Below are positions 26,977-37,091 of a DNA stretch of 64,000 nt, one piece after another; position 1 is the first letter of the stretch, and every line of letters begins with the position of its first letter. Under the pieces are notes generated by a model. The model saw only the letters and a program-made list of their open reading frames with translations. It ran no database searches and was not told the origin of the DNA. Both the position numbers and the translations under genes were made by a program. The stretch comes from Prevotella fusca JCM 17724 (GTDB lineage Bacteria > Bacteroidota > Bacteroidia > Bacteroidales > Bacteroidaceae), in the NCBI RefSeq assembly GCF_001262015.1, contig NZ_CP012074.1:206501-270500 (forward strand). Reading direction: 5' to 3'.

Positions 26977-28056
26977 ATGAGACGAAAGAAGATAACAGCA
27001 ATCCTGCTCTTCGGACTGATGCTTTTAAGTCTGAACAGCTGTACACGTAACGAAATGCCGGTGAAGCAGTCTACTTCCAAGACAAAGTTAGACCACTTGA
27101 TTATCAAGGAGGTGTTCTATGTCGGGCATTATTGGTATCGTGATGTGAAGGAGTGGGGGATGAAGAACTTGAACCAGATGTACAATGACGACCAGTATAT
27201 CGCTATCTACAATCCTACGGACGAGGTGAAGTATCTTGACGGACTGGCTTTGTGTGTCAATGCCATTGAGCCGAGCAAAGCCATTCAGTTTGCACCGAAG
27301 GATGATTTTGTCAACCGTTACTATGGTGCTTCAGGCATCTCTTACTTTCCCGGCAAGGGCAATGACTATCCTGTAAATCCCGGACAAACCATTATTGTGG
27401 CAAAGTATGCTATCGATCACAAGGCACAGTTTGAGTCGGAACTTGAGGGCGAGGACTTGAGTAAGTATGGTGGTCTGGCTGCTTTCCTTGACTTGAGCAA
27501 GGCTGATTTTGAGTGGACGAATATTAACTATGATGCTGGTAGGAAGAACAACCCGAACGTTCCCGATATGAATGCTATCCTCACATCTACGGACAGTAAG
27601 GGCAACGTCGGACCGTCTTATGAGTTCTCCAATGTGTCGGAAAGCAATGGTATAGCCCTGATAAAGCTGCCATGGACAGCTGAGGAGTTCAAGAAGAATT
27701 ATGCTGACACGAAGGATGGTAAAGGATATTTGCATTATATCACCGTCACGAGCAGCGCATTCGGCGACTTCTATGCGATAGAGATACCCTTTGCAAACGT
27801 GATAGACTGCATTACCATCTGTCCTCGTCGTATGTTCCAGATGCGTCCGAGCAAGTTGGACAGAGGTTATAACGCCGTTACGGATGTTTCTTTCTCCAGT
27901 CTGAAACAGAGCGATTATCCCATCTCTTCCGGGCTTGCATTAGTGAGAAGGTGGGACGGAAAGAAGTTTGTGGATGACAATAATACCACTGCCGACTTTG
28001 AAGTAAAGGTCGCTTCGCTGTCAAGAAAGGACAGTAAGGGAAATGCTATAAAGTAG
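26977..28056 (+). CDS. DUF4876-like lipoprotein
   Basis: 359 residues; lipobox LLSLNSCTR (Cys ~22). Starts with LIIKEVFYVGHYW and continues DDQYIAIYNPTDEVKYLDGLALC, the pattern of the DUF4876 family of Bacteroidetes lipoproteins, commonly coded beside TonB receptors. No catalytic motif. Probably the fourth gene of the receptor locus, although 441 bp of repeat-containing DNA separate it from the preceding lipoprotein; closed by a strong hairpin. Confidence 0.75.
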   Translation: MRRKKITAILLFGLMLLSLNSCTRNEMPVKQSTSKTKLDHLIIKEVFYVGHYWYRDVKEWGMKNLNQMYNDDQYIAIYNPTDEVKYLDGLALCVNAIEPSKAIQFAPKDDFVNRYYGASGISYFPGKGNDYPVNPGQTIIVAKYAIDHKAQFESELEGEDLSKYGGLAAFLDLSKADFEWTNINYDAGRKNNPNVPDMNAILTSTDSKGNVGPSYEFSNVSESNGIALIKLPWTAEEFKKNYADTKDGKGYLHYITVTSSAFGDFYAIEIPFANVIDCITICPRRMFQMRPSKLDRGYNAVTDVSFSSLKQSDYPISSGLALVRRWDGKKFVDDNNTTADFEVKVASLSRKDSKGNAIK

Positions 28057-28069
28057 TAATGATGTAAAA

Positions 28070-28106
28070 CAGCCCCTCCTCTTCCTCGATGGAAGGGGAG
28101 GGGCTG
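28070..28106 (+). terminator. GC-rich 16-bp hairpin after the DUF4876 gene
   Basis: CAGCCCCTCCTCTTCC pairs with GGAAGGGGAGGGGCTG (one G-T) around a 5-nt loop. No T-run follows, so it may be an inserted repeat of the GGGGAGG type as much as a terminator. Confidence 0.65.
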
Positions 28107-28220
28107 CTCCATGTATTTCTCACTTTCTATGAAAAACATTTGCATATCTTGTTTTTTTTTACGAATATTGCAAACGTAAATTAGCGGCTGATGAAAGTCG
28201 CATAAACTAAAAACAAATCT

Positions 28221-30818
28221 ATGAATAAAATCTTATTGAGTCTGTTTCTTGCTGCTGTCAGCCTTTCGAGCTATGCACAGCACTTTATTACAGACCCTAA
28301 TTTCAGACAGAAAGTAGAAACTGCATTCCAAGCCAAGATGAAGGTTATTGGCAAGAAGTTCTATAACACGAAGGGACTTCGGGTGTCTCCTGAGGAAGAG
28401 GAAGCCTTACGCTTCTTGTATGCTTATATGCCTATCGCCGACGCAACGGACTATCCAACCGCATATCATCTTAAAAATATACGTACCGCCTTGCGCACAA
28501 GGAAGTCTATGGCATGGGGAAAGGATGTCCCAGAATTGCTTTTCAGACATTTCGTTCTGCCTATGCGTGTGAACAACGAACCGCTCGATAGCTCACGTGC
28601 AATCTTCTATCGTGAACTGAGCGAGCGTGTAAAAGGTCTTCCTATGAAGGAGGCCATCCTTGAGGTAAACCACTGGTGCCATGAGCGTGTTACCTACGAG
28701 CCTTCTGATGCTCGTACTTCTTCACCACTGCAGTCTATCCGCACGGGTCGTGGACGTTGTGGAGAGGAGAGTACCTTTACGGTAGCAGCTCTCCGTTCTA
28801 TCGGTATCCCAGCCCGTCAGGTCTATACACCTCGCTGGGCACATACGGACGATAACCATGCTTGGGTTGAGGCTTGGGCGGATGGCAAATGGTATTTTAT
28901 TGGTGCCTGCGAGCCTGAACCAGTGCTTAACCTTGCTTGGTTCAATGAGCCTGCATCACGTGCTATGCTGATGCACACACGTGCCTTTGGTGACTACGAG
29001 GGTCCTGAGGAGGTGATGTTACGTACAAACAACTTCACCGAAATTAACCTTATTGATAACTATGGTAGTACGTCAAAGATTGATTTCAAGATAGTTGATA
29101 AGGATGGTAAGCCTGCCGACAATGCAAAGGTAGACTTCAAAATCTATAACTATGCCGAGTTCTATACCGCTGTATCTAAGTACACTGGCGAGGATGGTAC
29201 GACCTTCCTCTCTGCTGGTAAGGGTGATATGATTGTTTGGGCATCCAAGGACGAGCAGTTTGGCTTTGCCAAGGCTACCTTTGGAAAGGACAAGTCGATT
29301 ACCATCAAACTGGAATATAACGAGAAGAACGTACCAAAGGAGGCAGATCTCGACATCGTTCCACCTGCTCAGAACTCCACATTACCTGCCGTTACCAAGG
29401 CACAGCGTGATGAGAACACACGTCGGTTGACTTACGAGGATTCAATCCGTCATGCTTACATCGCTACTTTTCCTACGACAGAGAGTATGAAGGATTATCG
29501 TTACCCAGAGGCTACATCTTATATTGTCAAGGCACGTGGTAACTGGAAGACTATCAAGGCTTTTGTGGAGAAGTATGCAAATCAGCAGGAACGTGCCATC
29601 CAGTTGCTCAGTACTTTGAGCGACAAGGACCTTCGTGATATGCCAATGGAAATCTTGGAGGATAACATGAAGGCAAAGAGTAGCCAACTCTCTCCACGTG
29701 TTGAGAGCGAGATGATTCTCACGCCGTTCAAACAATTCTTTGAAAAAGCCTTTGCCAAAGAGGCTGCCAGCTTCCGTAAGAACCCAGCCTTATTGGTAGA
29801 TTGGATTAAGAAGAATATCCGCATGAACCCCGATAGTCGTGCAATGAGAATCCCACAGACGCCAAGAAGTGTTTGGGAAAGCAGGATTACCGACAGCCGC
29901 AGCCGTGATATCTTCTTCGTAGATGTTGCCCGCAGCTTGGGGATTGAGGCACGTATGGACTTTGTGGCATGGAAGATTCAATATAAGCAGGATGGCAAAT
30001 GGGTGGATGTTGACTTTGACGCAGCAGCACAGCAGACTGCCAAGACTGGTAAGTTGGTACTGACTTTCACTCCTGATGGCTTCCTTGATGACCCTAAGTA
30101 TTATAGCCATTTCTCTATCAGTAAGATTGTTTGCGGACAGACCTGGCTGATGAACTTTGACGAAGGACAGGTTGACATGGGTGGCGGTGCTACCTGGTCG
30201 AATACCTTTAAGAATGGTGCTACACTTGACGAGGGTACTTATATCCTCGTGACTGGTCAGCGTATGGCTGATGGTAGTGTACTTGCACACAGCCGTTTCT
30301 TCCAGATCGAACCTGATAAGACTACTACGCTGCCGCTTGATATCCGTCAGGAGAGCGAAGGGGTGAAGGTGATTGGTAGCTTCAACAGCGAGGACTTGTT
30401 TGACAAAGACGGTCAGAGCGTTTCTATCTTGAGCCAGACAGGACGCGGCTATTATGTTCTCGGTGTATTGGGTATTGGACAGGAACCAACCAATCATGCA
30501 CTGCACGACATTGAGAAGATGAAGGACAAGCTCGACAAGTGGGGTCGTCCTTTCGTTCTGCTCTTCAAGAATGAGGCAGAAGCTAAGAAGTTCCAGGCAC
30601 AGAAGGGTGAGTTCCCTAACCTGCCGGAAAAGACCATCTTCGGTATTGATAAGGACGGAACAATTCAGCAGGAGATTGCAAAAGAAATGAAACTGCGCAA
30701 TACGGAACAGTTGCCAATCTTCATTATCGCTGATACCTTTAACCGCATTGTTTTCCTTTCTCAGGGATATACAATCGGATTGGGTGAGCAACTCGTAAAA
30801 ACAAGTAGTAAACTTTAA
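28221..30818 (+). CDS. Exported protein with two transglutaminase-like domains
   Basis: 865 residues; signal peptide ends near SSYAQ (20). The first transglutaminase-like domain keeps Cys180 (GRGRCGEES) and His213 (DDNHAWVEAW), with the acidic member probably in GACEPEP. A carboxypeptidase-regulatory-like beta domain follows (about 285-350). A second, Cys-less copy lies near 545-600 (VWESRITDSRSRDIFFVDVARSLGIEARMDF). C-terminal region (from ~690) looks like a thioredoxin-like fold without CxxC. Probably a periplasmic or surface protease/cross-linking-type enzyme; substrate unknown. Confidence 0.82.
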   Translation: MNKILLSLFLAAVSLSSYAQHFITDPNFRQKVETAFQAKMKVIGKKFYNTKGLRVSPEEEEALRFLYAYMPIADATDYPTAYHLKNIRTALRTRKSMAWGKDVPELLFRHFVLPMRVNNEPLDSSRAIFYRELSERVKGLPMKEAILEVNHWCHERVTYEPSDARTSSPLQSIRTGRGRCGEESTFTVAALRSIGIPARQVYTPRWAHTDDNHAWVEAWADGKWYFIGACEPEPVLNLAWFNEPASRAMLMHTRAFGDYEGPEEVMLRTNNFTEINLIDNYGSTSKIDFKIVDKDGKPADNAKVDFKIYNYAEFYTAVSKYTGEDGTTFLSAGKGDMIVWASKDEQFGFAKATFGKDKSITIKLEYNEKNVPKEADLDIVPPAQNSTLPAVTKAQRDENTRRLTYEDSIRHAYIATFPTTESMKDYRYPEATSYIVKARGNWKTIKAFVEKYANQQERAIQLLSTLSDKDLRDMPMEILEDNMKAKSSQLSPRVESEMILTPFKQFFEKAFAKEAASFRKNPALLVDWIKKNIRMNPDSRAMRIPQTPRSVWESRITDSRSRDIFFVDVARSLGIEARMDFVAWKIQYKQDGKWVDVDFDAAAQQTAKTGKLVLTFTPDGFLDDPKYYSHFSISKIVCGQTWLMNFDEGQVDMGGGATWSNTFKNGATLDEGTYILVTGQRMADGSVLAHSRFFQIEPDKTTTLPLDIRQESEGVKVIGSFNSEDLFDKDGQSVSILSQTGRGYYVLGVLGIGQEPTNHALHDIEKMKDKLDKWGRPFVLLFKNEAEAKKFQAQKGEFPNLPEKTIFGIDKDGTIQQEIAKEMKLRNTEQLPIFIIADTFNRIVFLSQGYTIGLGEQLVKTSSKL

Positions 30819-30831
30819 ATAAAGAGGGAGG

Positions 30832-30955
30832 GGAGTTAAGGAGTGAAAGGGAGTTAAGACAACACTATCTGTTAGTGTGATATATGATCGTTTATTGTCT
30901 GATATATTACATTATATAAAAGTATTGTCTTAAGTCCCTTTCACTCCTTAACTCC
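30832..30955. repeat. 124-bp element with 35-bp inverted arms upstream of cutC
   Basis: Arms 30832-30866 and 30921-30955 are inverted copies with only two mismatches, around a 54-bp AT-rich core. The arm sequence (TTAAGGAGTGAAAGGGA) is shared with 3650-3675. It could be a MITE-like element or a large hairpin ending the upstream transcript. Confidence 0.75.
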
Positions 30956-30978
30956 TATAATTCCTCAAATAATCCAAT

Positions 30979-31740
30979 ATGAACCGAACTGATTTTGAGA
31001 TAGAGGTATGTGCCAACAGCGTTGAAAGCTGCATCGAAGCACAGAATGGTGGGGCTAATCGCGTAGAGCTTTGCATGGGAATTCCAGAAGGTGGCACCAC
31101 TCCATCTTATGGTGAGATAAAAATGGCGAGAGAAGTGTTGAAGGAAACACGTCTACATGTCATCATCCGGAACCGTGGAGGTGACTTCCTTTATACCGAA
31201 CAAGAGCTTCAACGCATGGCTATGGATATTGATCTTTGCCGTGAGATGGGTGTGGATGGCGTTGTCTTTGGCTGTCTTACTGCCGATGGTGACATTGATT
31301 TGAAAGGCAATGAATATCTGATGTCTCACGCAAAAGGAATGAGCGTCACCTTCCATCGTGCCTTTGACCGCTGTCGTGAACCAGAGAAAGCCTTGGAACA
31401 GCTCATCACTCTTGGCTTTGAAAGAATACTTACTTCGGGGCAGCAGCCCACTGCTGAGGAAGGTATCCCCTTGCTTCAGCGATTGAACCAATTGTCAAAC
31501 GGTCGTATAAAGATTATGGCTGGCTGTGGAGTGAACGAAAAGAACATCGCTCGCATACGCCAAGAGACAAGCGTTCCCGCCTTCCACTTCTCTGCTCGTG
31601 AACCACAAGCAAGTCGTATGACCTTCTCCAATCCTTCTGTCTATATGGGTGCTGAGGGCGCAGATGAAGACACAATTATGCTGACAACTGAGCGAAGAGT
31701 AAGAAAAACAATTGATGCATTGATGGGAAAGATGGCGTGA
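30979..31740 (+). CDS. cutC: CutC family protein
   Basis: 253 residues, TIM-barrel. Family-typical blocks: FEIEVCANSVESCIEAQNGG (N-terminus), RVELCMGIPEGGTTPSYG, VFGCLTADGDID, TFHRAFDR and RILTSGQQPTAEEG. CutC was linked to copper homeostasis in Escherichia, though the enzymatic role is unproven. No metal-transport genes are adjacent. Confidence 0.93.
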   Translation: MNRTDFEIEVCANSVESCIEAQNGGANRVELCMGIPEGGTTPSYGEIKMAREVLKETRLHVIIRNRGGDFLYTEQELQRMAMDIDLCREMGVDGVVFGCLTADGDIDLKGNEYLMSHAKGMSVTFHRAFDRCREPEKALEQLITLGFERILTSGQQPTAEEGIPLLQRLNQLSNGRIKIMAGCGVNEKNIARIRQETSVPAFHFSAREPQASRMTFSNPSVYMGAEGADEDTIMLTTERRVRKTIDALMGKMA

Positions 31741-32381
31741 GAGAAATACTCATGTACTGGAAATAAGTTTGAAAACAGTTACACCAATAGTCTTAGGGCA
31801 TCCAGCTCTTTGGTGCTTTGTACGCAACTCATGTTGTGCTCATTGCCTGCACGGGACGTGCGGATGAGTAGCACAATATGTGCTGACGATTTGGAGTCAT
31901 GCTTTTAATACGCTTATTCCTCTAAATGATATGAGGTTCTCTACCCCTCTGGTAGATACATGGAGCTTGGGGAGTATTAGTACAGAAAAAAGAACTGATA
32001 AGTGTGAGGCTATAGGCTGCATTTCTTACAGGGTCTTTTCTTTCGTGTGTTGCTTTATTGATATATTGAAACCTTAGTAAATGTTTTCTGCGTGAGAAAA
32101 AGATTCTTCTTGTGACAAGATGACCCAAAAAGGGTTGTTATTCTGTCTTGAAGTGCAAATTGGAGTGTGGGGCTATTTGGATATAATTTAGAAGTTACCG
32201 TCACTGCTGTCACAGTAAATCATGCTGTAAGTAGCTTATTGTAAGTGTTTTGTTGAAAGTGTTAAAAGTGACAGCAACTGAAAACAAAAATAAAACAGGG
32301 GAATTAAGGAAACGAAAACGCTCACGATAAATATAAAAAAGAGTGCGTTTTCTGTTGTCTTATTCTTGCAGCTAATCCCTC
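31741..32381. other. Non-coding region between cutC and merR
   Basis: No convincing gene. An imperfect hairpin (31834-31876; outer arms TTGTGCT/AGCACAA, inner TGCACG/CGTGCG) follows cutC. Nothing else recognised; the remainder is AT-rich. Confidence 0.5.
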
Positions 32382-32720
32382 TTATACCAATCCGTCCAAC
32401 TGTTTCTTGAGGTCTTTCAGCTGGTCACGTACAGAGAAGAGGGTTTCCATAACCTTCTGGCTCTTGTCAGCACCGCTTCTATTCTCCTGCAACATTTTGC
32501 GAGCTGCAGCAATCTTGAAGCCACGCACCTTGACGAGGTTGTAAATAACCTTTATCTGCTCAATATCCTTCTCCGTATATTGGCGTACACGGTTGCCCGT
32601 CGTCTTAGGACGAAGGTGTGGAAACTCGGTCTCCCAGTATCTCAACAGACTCTCCGTAACGTTAATCTGCTGTGCCACTTCCTTGATAGAATAATACAGT
32701 TTATGCGGATTCTCTGCCAT
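32382..32720 (-). CDS. MerR family transcriptional regulator
   Basis: 112 residues. Winged HTH at the N-terminus: YSIKEVAQQINVTESLLRYWETEFPHLRP (residues 10-38), then the wing GNRVRQYTEKDIEQI. The C-terminal part (80-112) is a short coiled coil for dimerisation; no Cys cluster, so no sign of metal sensing. Divergent from alaS, with the two -7 elements only 13 bp apart. Confidence 0.9.
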   Translation of the reverse strand: MAENPHKLYYSIKEVAQQINVTESLLRYWETEFPHLRPKTTGNRVRQYTEKDIEQIKVIYNLVKVRGFKIAAARKMLQENRSGADKSQKVMETLFSVRDQLKDLKKQLDGLV

Positions 32721-32823
32721 GTCTTAGTAACTTTTATATCAATTATTTACACAAACTCGGTGCTGAACAGGAAGACTATGTCCACCTCTAAAAGAAGTTT
32801 TTACGTATTCAGCAGCCTAATTG

Positions 32824-32855
32824 TTTGCAAAAATACTCAAAAGTCAGTATCTTTG
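32824..32855 (+). promoter_or_regulatory. alaS promoter
   Basis: TTTG at 32824-32827 and TATCTTTG at 32848-32855, spacing 20 bp. Confidence 0.7.
32828..32835 (-). promoter_or_regulatory. -7 element of the merR promoter
   Basis: Minus-strand TATTTTTG, about 108 bp upstream of the merR ATG; overlaps the alaS promoter zone. Confidence 0.5.
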
Positions 32856-32898
32856 CAACTCTTTTAGGTAGAAAAATTGAATTAAAAATAAAATAAAG

Positions 32899-35565
32899 AT
32901 GATGACAGCAAACGAAATCCGCGACTCATACTTAAAGTTCTTTGAGTCGAAGGGACATGTTATCGTACCGTCTGCCCCTATGGTTATCAAGGACGACCCT
33001 ACGCTGATGTTCACTAATGCTGGTATGAACCAGTGGAAAGATATTATCCTTGGAACAAAGGAACCAGACCCTCGCCGCCGTTCTGACTCGCAGAAGTGCC
33101 TGCGTGTCAGTGGTAAGCACAACGACTTGGAAGAGGTGGGACGCGATGCAGCTCTCAGCCACCACACTATGTTTGAGATGTTGGGTAACTGGAGCTTCGG
33201 TGATTATTTCAAGGAAGGAGCGATTGATTATGCATACGAATACCTCGTTGACGTTCTCCATCTCGATCCAAAAGACCTTTATGTAACGGTTTTTGAGGGT
33301 GATGAGGCTGAGGGAATCTCACGTGATGACGAGGCAGCAGGCTACTGGGAGAAGCATTTCCCGAAGAACCATATTGTCAACGGAAACAAGCACGATAACT
33401 TCTGGGAGATGGGTGATACGGGTCCTTGCGGTCCTTGTTCAGAGATTCATATCGACTTCCGTTCAGAGGAAGAGAAGGCAAAGGTGCCTGGTGAGGAACT
33501 TGTAAACAAAGATCACCCACAGGTTATTGAAATCTGGAACATCGTGTTCATGCAGTTCAACCGTAAGGCTGACGGCAGTCTTGACCCGTTGAAGATGCAT
33601 GTTATAGATACAGGTATGGGCTTTGAGCGTCTCGTTCGTCTCATGCAGGGCAAGAATTCCAACTATGATACGGACATCTTTGCACCTGTCATTGCCGAGA
33701 TTGAGCGTATCTCTGGAAAGAAGTATAACCACACCTTCCCGGAGGGTGTTAATGGTGAGGGTGTCAACGAAGAACAGAAAGTGGATATTGCCATGCGTGT
33801 TGTTGCTGATCACCTGCGTGCAGTTGCTTTCTCCATTGCTGACGGTCAGCTTCCAGGCAATGCCAAGGCTGGTTACGTTATTCGTCGAATCCTTCGCCGT
33901 GCCGTGCGTTATGCTTATACCTTTCTCGGTCAGAAGGAAGCCTTTATGTTCAAGTTGCTTAACGTATTGGTACATGAGATGGGTGCTGCCTATCCTGAAC
34001 TCACCGCACAGCGTGAGCTGATTGGCCGTGTGATGAAGGAAGAGGAAGATTCATTCCTCCGTACATTGGAAAAGGGTATCATGCTGCTTAATGGCGCGAT
34101 GGACGAACTGAAGGCACATGGCAAGACTGAACTCGACGGTAAGGAGGCTTTCCGCCTTTTCGATACCTACGGTTTCCCACTCGACTTGACAGAGCTTATC
34201 TGTGCAGAGAATGGTTATACCGTTGATGAGAAGCAGTTCGACGAGGAGATGGCACAGCAGAAGGCACGTGCCCGCAATGCTGCTGCTGTTGAGAATGGCG
34301 ACTGGGAAGTGCTGCGTGAAGGCGAACAGGAGTTTGTTGGCTATGACTATACAGAATACGAGTGCCACATCCTTCGCTACCGTAAGGTGACACAGAAGAA
34401 AAATAGTTTCTATGAACTTGTACTCGACCATACACCTTTCTACGGTGAAATGGGTGGACAGGTAGGCGATCAGGGTGTGCTCGTCAGCGAGGAAGAGACC
34501 GTGAACGTCATTGATACCAAGCGTGAGAACAATCAGAATGTACACATCGTTAAGGAACTTCCAAAGAACCTTGAGGCAGACTTCATGGCTTGTGTAGACA
34601 CAGACAAGCGTGATGCTTCAGCAGCGAACCACACAGCAACCCACCTTCTCGACTATGCGCTGAAACAGGTTCTTGGTGAGCATGCAGAGCAGAAGGGTTC
34701 GTATGTAAGTCCTGATACCCTCCGTTTTGATGTTTCTCACTTCCAGAAGATTATAGATGAGGAACTCCGTCAGGTTGAAAGACTCGTTAATGAGATGATT
34801 CGTAAGGACTATCCAATGGACGAGCATCGTGATACTCCGATGGAGGAAGCTAAGAAGATGGGTGCAGTAGCCCTTTTCGGCGAGAAGTATGGCGACAAGG
34901 TTCGTGTTGTTCGCTTCGGTCCAAGCTGTGAGTTCTGTGGTGGTATTCATGCCACATCAACAGGTCGTATCGGTTTCTTCAAGATTGTTGGTGAGAGCAG
35001 TGTGGCTGCTGGTGTACGCCGTATTGAGGCTATGACTGGTGAAACCTGCGAAAACGCTATCTATGTTCTTGAAGATACTTTGCGCGACTTGAAGGCAATG
35101 TTCAACAATGCCAAGGATCTCAAGGCAGTCCTTGCAAAGTTTGTTGAAGAGAATGATAGTATTAAGAAGGAGCTTGAGAGCTTCCGTTCTCAGGCTGTCA
35201 GCCGTGCTGCAAAGTCGTTGGTAGAGCGTGTTGAGACTGTCAATGGTGTGAACGTTGTAAAGGCTGTATTGCCTGTTGATCCAGCATCGGCAAAGGATAT
35301 CGTCTTCAAGGTACGTGAGGCATTGCCAGAGAAGCTCGTTTGCGTGCTTGGTTCCGTACATGACGAGCGTCCTCTGCTGTCAATTATGCTCAGCGATGAT
35401 ATGGTAAAAGATCACGACTTGAATGCGGGTAAGGTTATCCGTGAGGCTGCCAAGCTCATCAAGGGTGGCGGGGGCGGTCAGCCACACTATGCTCAGGCAG
35501 GTGGTAAGGATGCTGAAGGCATTAGAGCAGCAGTAGATAAAGTGATTGAATTGATCAGCTTGTAA
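32899..35565 (+). CDS. alaS: Alanyl-tRNA synthetase
   Basis: 888 residues, class II. Catalytic-domain motifs begin at [13 protein letters not shown]; motif 2 region [34 protein letters not shown]. The editing domain has its zinc ligands HTATH (near residue 574) and, further on, CEFCGGIHA. The C-terminal DHHA1 part ends [14 protein letters not shown]. It charges tRNA-Ala. An ATG pair (ATGATG) at 32899/32902 leaves the start uncertain by one codon. Confidence 0.97.
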   Translation: MMTANEIRDSYLKFFESKGHVIVPSAPMVIKDDPTLMFTNAGMNQWKDIILGTKEPDPRRRSDSQKCLRVSGKHNDLEEVGRDAALSHHTMFEMLGNWSFGDYFKEGAIDYAYEYLVDVLHLDPKDLYVTVFEGDEAEGISRDDEAAGYWEKHFPKNHIVNGNKHDNFWEMGDTGPCGPCSEIHIDFRSEEEKAKVPGEELVNKDHPQVIEIWNIVFMQFNRKADGSLDPLKMHVIDTGMGFERLVRLMQGKNSNYDTDIFAPVIAEIERISGKKYNHTFPEGVNGEGVNEEQKVDIAMRVVADHLRAVAFSIADGQLPGNAKAGYVIRRILRRAVRYAYTFLGQKEAFMFKLLNVLVHEMGAAYPELTAQRELIGRVMKEEEDSFLRTLEKGIMLLNGAMDELKAHGKTELDGKEAFRLFDTYGFPLDLTELICAENGYTVDEKQFDEEMAQQKARARNAAAVENGDWEVLREGEQEFVGYDYTEYECHILRYRKVTQKKNSFYELVLDHTPFYGEMGGQVGDQGVLVSEEETVNVIDTKRENNQNVHIVKELPKNLEADFMACVDTDKRDASAANHTATHLLDYALKQVLGEHAEQKGSYVSPDTLRFDVSHFQKIIDEELRQVERLVNEMIRKDYPMDEHRDTPMEEAKKMGAVALFGEKYGDKVRVVRFGPSCEFCGGIHATSTGRIGFFKIVGESSVAAGVRRIEAMTGETCENAIYVLEDTLRDLKAMFNNAKDLKAVLAKFVEENDSIKKELESFRSQAVSRAAKSLVERVETVNGVNVVKAVLPVDPASAKDIVFKVREALPEKLVCVLGSVHDERPLLSIMLSDDMVKDHDLNAGKVIREAAKLIKGGGGGQPHYAQAGGKDAEGIRAAVDKVIELISL

Positions 35566-35584
35566 GATGATTAGATATAAAGGA

Positions 35585-35616
35585 GAAGGAGAGCGGTGAG
35601 CTCTCCTTCTTTTTTT
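35585..35616 (+). terminator. Terminator after alaS
   Basis: 10-bp perfect stem GAAGGAGAGC / GCTCTCCTTC, 5-nt loop, seven or more T. Confidence 0.9.
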
Positions 35617-35640
35617 GTTCATTTGTTTATTGCAAGTTGT

Positions 35641-35722
35641 TTTCATGAAGAAAAACATTTCTGCTCATGAAAATAAATGTTTCTCTTCATGAAAAGAAAT
35701 ATTTATCCTCATAAGAAGAAAT
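35641..35722. repeat. 22-bp-period TTCATGAA array, copy C
   Basis: CATGAA/CATAAG cores at 35644, 35666, 35688 and 35710, exactly 22 bp apart, in the same orientation as the other copies. Lies between convergent alaS and rhodanese genes. Confidence 0.85.
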
Positions 35723-35806
35723 ACACAAAAGTGTGCTTCTGTACGGAATAGAATACATTAAAGGAATTTTATCCACGCATTAAACTCACGCCGAAAGCTG
35801 CCTGTT

Positions 35807-36199
35807 TTATTCCTTCACGGTCTTTTTATCCGCCTTTGTCCAGGCAATGATGCCACCCAAAAGATTAGTGACCGTAAAACCCTCCTGTGCAAGCAGTGAA
35901 GCAGCCATGGCAGAACGTTTCCCCGAACGACAATAAACAGCGCAAGGACGGTTCTTGTCAAGCTGTGAAAGAGCCTTTGCAAGAAAGGTTGAATCCAATA
36001 CGTTGATATTTAATGAACCAGAGATATGTCCTTCGGCATACTCATCCGCTCTACGGACATCGAGTAACTGAACAGAGTCAGACTTGATAATCTGCTCGAA
36101 ACGATTGACATCGGCGTTATCATAAACATTCTGCGCCGTGGTACCCATGCTTATTCCAAATACTGCCAAAATGGCTGTAATTAACTTTACGACCTTCAT
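35807..36199 (-). CDS. Exported single-domain rhodanese
   Basis: 130 residues; signal peptide to about residue 22 (MGTTAQ). One rhodanese domain with LLDVRRADEYAEGHISGSLNI and active-site loop YCRSGKRS (Cys90), which would carry a persulfide in sulfur transfer. Substrate unknown. Located just downstream of tRNA-Gln but separated by that gene's terminator. Confidence 0.9.
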   Translation of the reverse strand: MKVVKLITAILAVFGISMGTTAQNVYDNADVNRFEQIIKSDSVQLLDVRRADEYAEGHISGSLNINVLDSTFLAKALSQLDKNRPCAVYCRSGKRSAMAASLLAQEGFTVTNLLGGIIAWTKADKKTVKE

Positions 36200-36231
36200 T
36201 CCAATATTTTTTCTTGTTTATTTAAAGCTAT

Positions 36232-36263
36232 AAAACAAAAAAGAGAGTTGAAAATCAACTCTC
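36232..36263 (-). terminator. Terminator of tRNA-Gln
   Basis: On the minus strand GAGAGTTGA / TCAACTCTC (9-bp stem, 3-nt loop) followed by TTTTTTGTTTT. Confidence 0.9.
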
Positions 36264-36271
36264 CTTCTTTG

Positions 36272-36342
36272 TTGGGATACCCGGATTCGAACCAGGAATG
36301 ACAGGACCAGAATCTGTAGTGTTACCATTACACCATATCCCA
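36272..36342 (-). tRNA. tRNA-Gln (anticodon CUG)
   Basis: 71 nt without CCA. Acceptor TGGGATA/TATCCCA, D-arm GTGT-AATGGTA-ACAC, anticodon loop TTCTGGT (CTG), T-arm CCTGG-TTCGAAT-CCGGG. One A-C mismatch closes the anticodon stem next to the loop. CCA is not encoded. Confidence 0.93.
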
Positions 36343-36375
36343 ATAGTCTTACAACTCGTTTCCGAATTGCGAGTG

Positions 36376-36407
36376 CAAAGGTAGTACTTTTTCTTGAACC
36401 ACCAAAA
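36376..36407 (-). promoter_or_regulatory. tRNA-Gln promoter
   Basis: Minus-strand TTTTG (36403-36407) and TACCTTTG (36376-36383), spacing 19 bp, 34 bp before the tRNA 5' end. Confidence 0.7.
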
Positions 36408-36624
36408 CTTCTACCGTTTTTTTTCACAAAAACCTGTAAAAACTTTCTGAAGGAACGTTTCTCATCAGTCTTATCGCCCTAAAACGGCTAATTTTCACAA
36501 ACAGAATACAGCAAAACGAACAAGCCACATCAGCTGAGCAAGGTAATAAAGCGAATATATCCTATAAGCCCCGTGAAACCTGTGGGTCGAAACAACACAA
36601 ATTGCTAAATAAAACAAAATTTAT

Positions 36625-36655
36625 TTTGTGCTTCATTCCTTTTACGCTACCTTTG
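36625..36655 (+). promoter_or_regulatory. rsfS-ftsH-cdsA promoter
   Basis: TTTG (36625-36628) and TACCTTTG (36648-36655), spacing 19 bp; start codon 27 bp downstream. Confidence 0.75.
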
Positions 36656-36681
36656 CACCTCATATATTATAATGTAATTTA

Positions 36682-37041
36682 ATGGAAGAGACAAAGAAAT
36701 TAGTAGAGCTGGTTACAAAGGGAATTCAAGATAAAAAAGGACATGGCATAGTTATTGCAGACCTGTCGGAGATCGATGGTACTATCTGCCGCTATTTCGT
36801 TATCTGTCAGGGAAACTCCTCACAACAGGTAGAAGCCATTGCCGAATCAGTGGGCGACTATGTTCGTGAAACTATCGGCGAGAAGCCTATCAACTGTGTA
36901 GGACTTGGCAATGCCCAGTGGGTGGCAATTGATTATGCGGACGTTATCGTCCACATCTTCCTCCCTGAGACACGTCAGTTTTATGACATAGAACACCTTT
37001 GGGAAGATGCCAAATTGACCTATCTGCCAGATATAGACTGA
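36682..37041 (+). CDS. rsfS: Ribosomal silencing factor RsfS
   Basis: 119 residues. Binds ribosomal protein uL14 and blocks subunit joining under starvation. Family pattern present: KGHGIVIADLSEIDGTICRYFVICQGNSSQQVEAIAESV and, near the end, WVAIDYADVIVHIFLPETRQFYDIEHLWEDA. First gene of an rsfS-ftsH-cdsA run with 50- and 14-bp gaps. Confidence 0.95.
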   Translation: MEETKKLVELVTKGIQDKKGHGIVIADLSEIDGTICRYFVICQGNSSQQVEAIAESVGDYVRETIGEKPINCVGLGNAQWVAIDYADVIVHIFLPETRQFYDIEHLWEDAKLTYLPDID

Positions 37042-37091
37042 TGCAGTGACCTGGTAATCTACCTTTTCATATCAAAAATTCAGACTTCAAT

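Noticed and set aside
29790..30791. Minus-strand frame (333 codons) opposite the transglutaminase-like gene
   Set aside because: No recognisable domain; the plus-strand gene has signal peptide and conserved motifs.
31880..32077. 65-codon gene after cutC
   Set aside because: No start signal, no homology pattern, AT-rich; likely chance.
36218..36427. Minus-strand 69-codon gene
   Set aside because: It overlaps the tRNA-Gln gene, its promoter and terminator.
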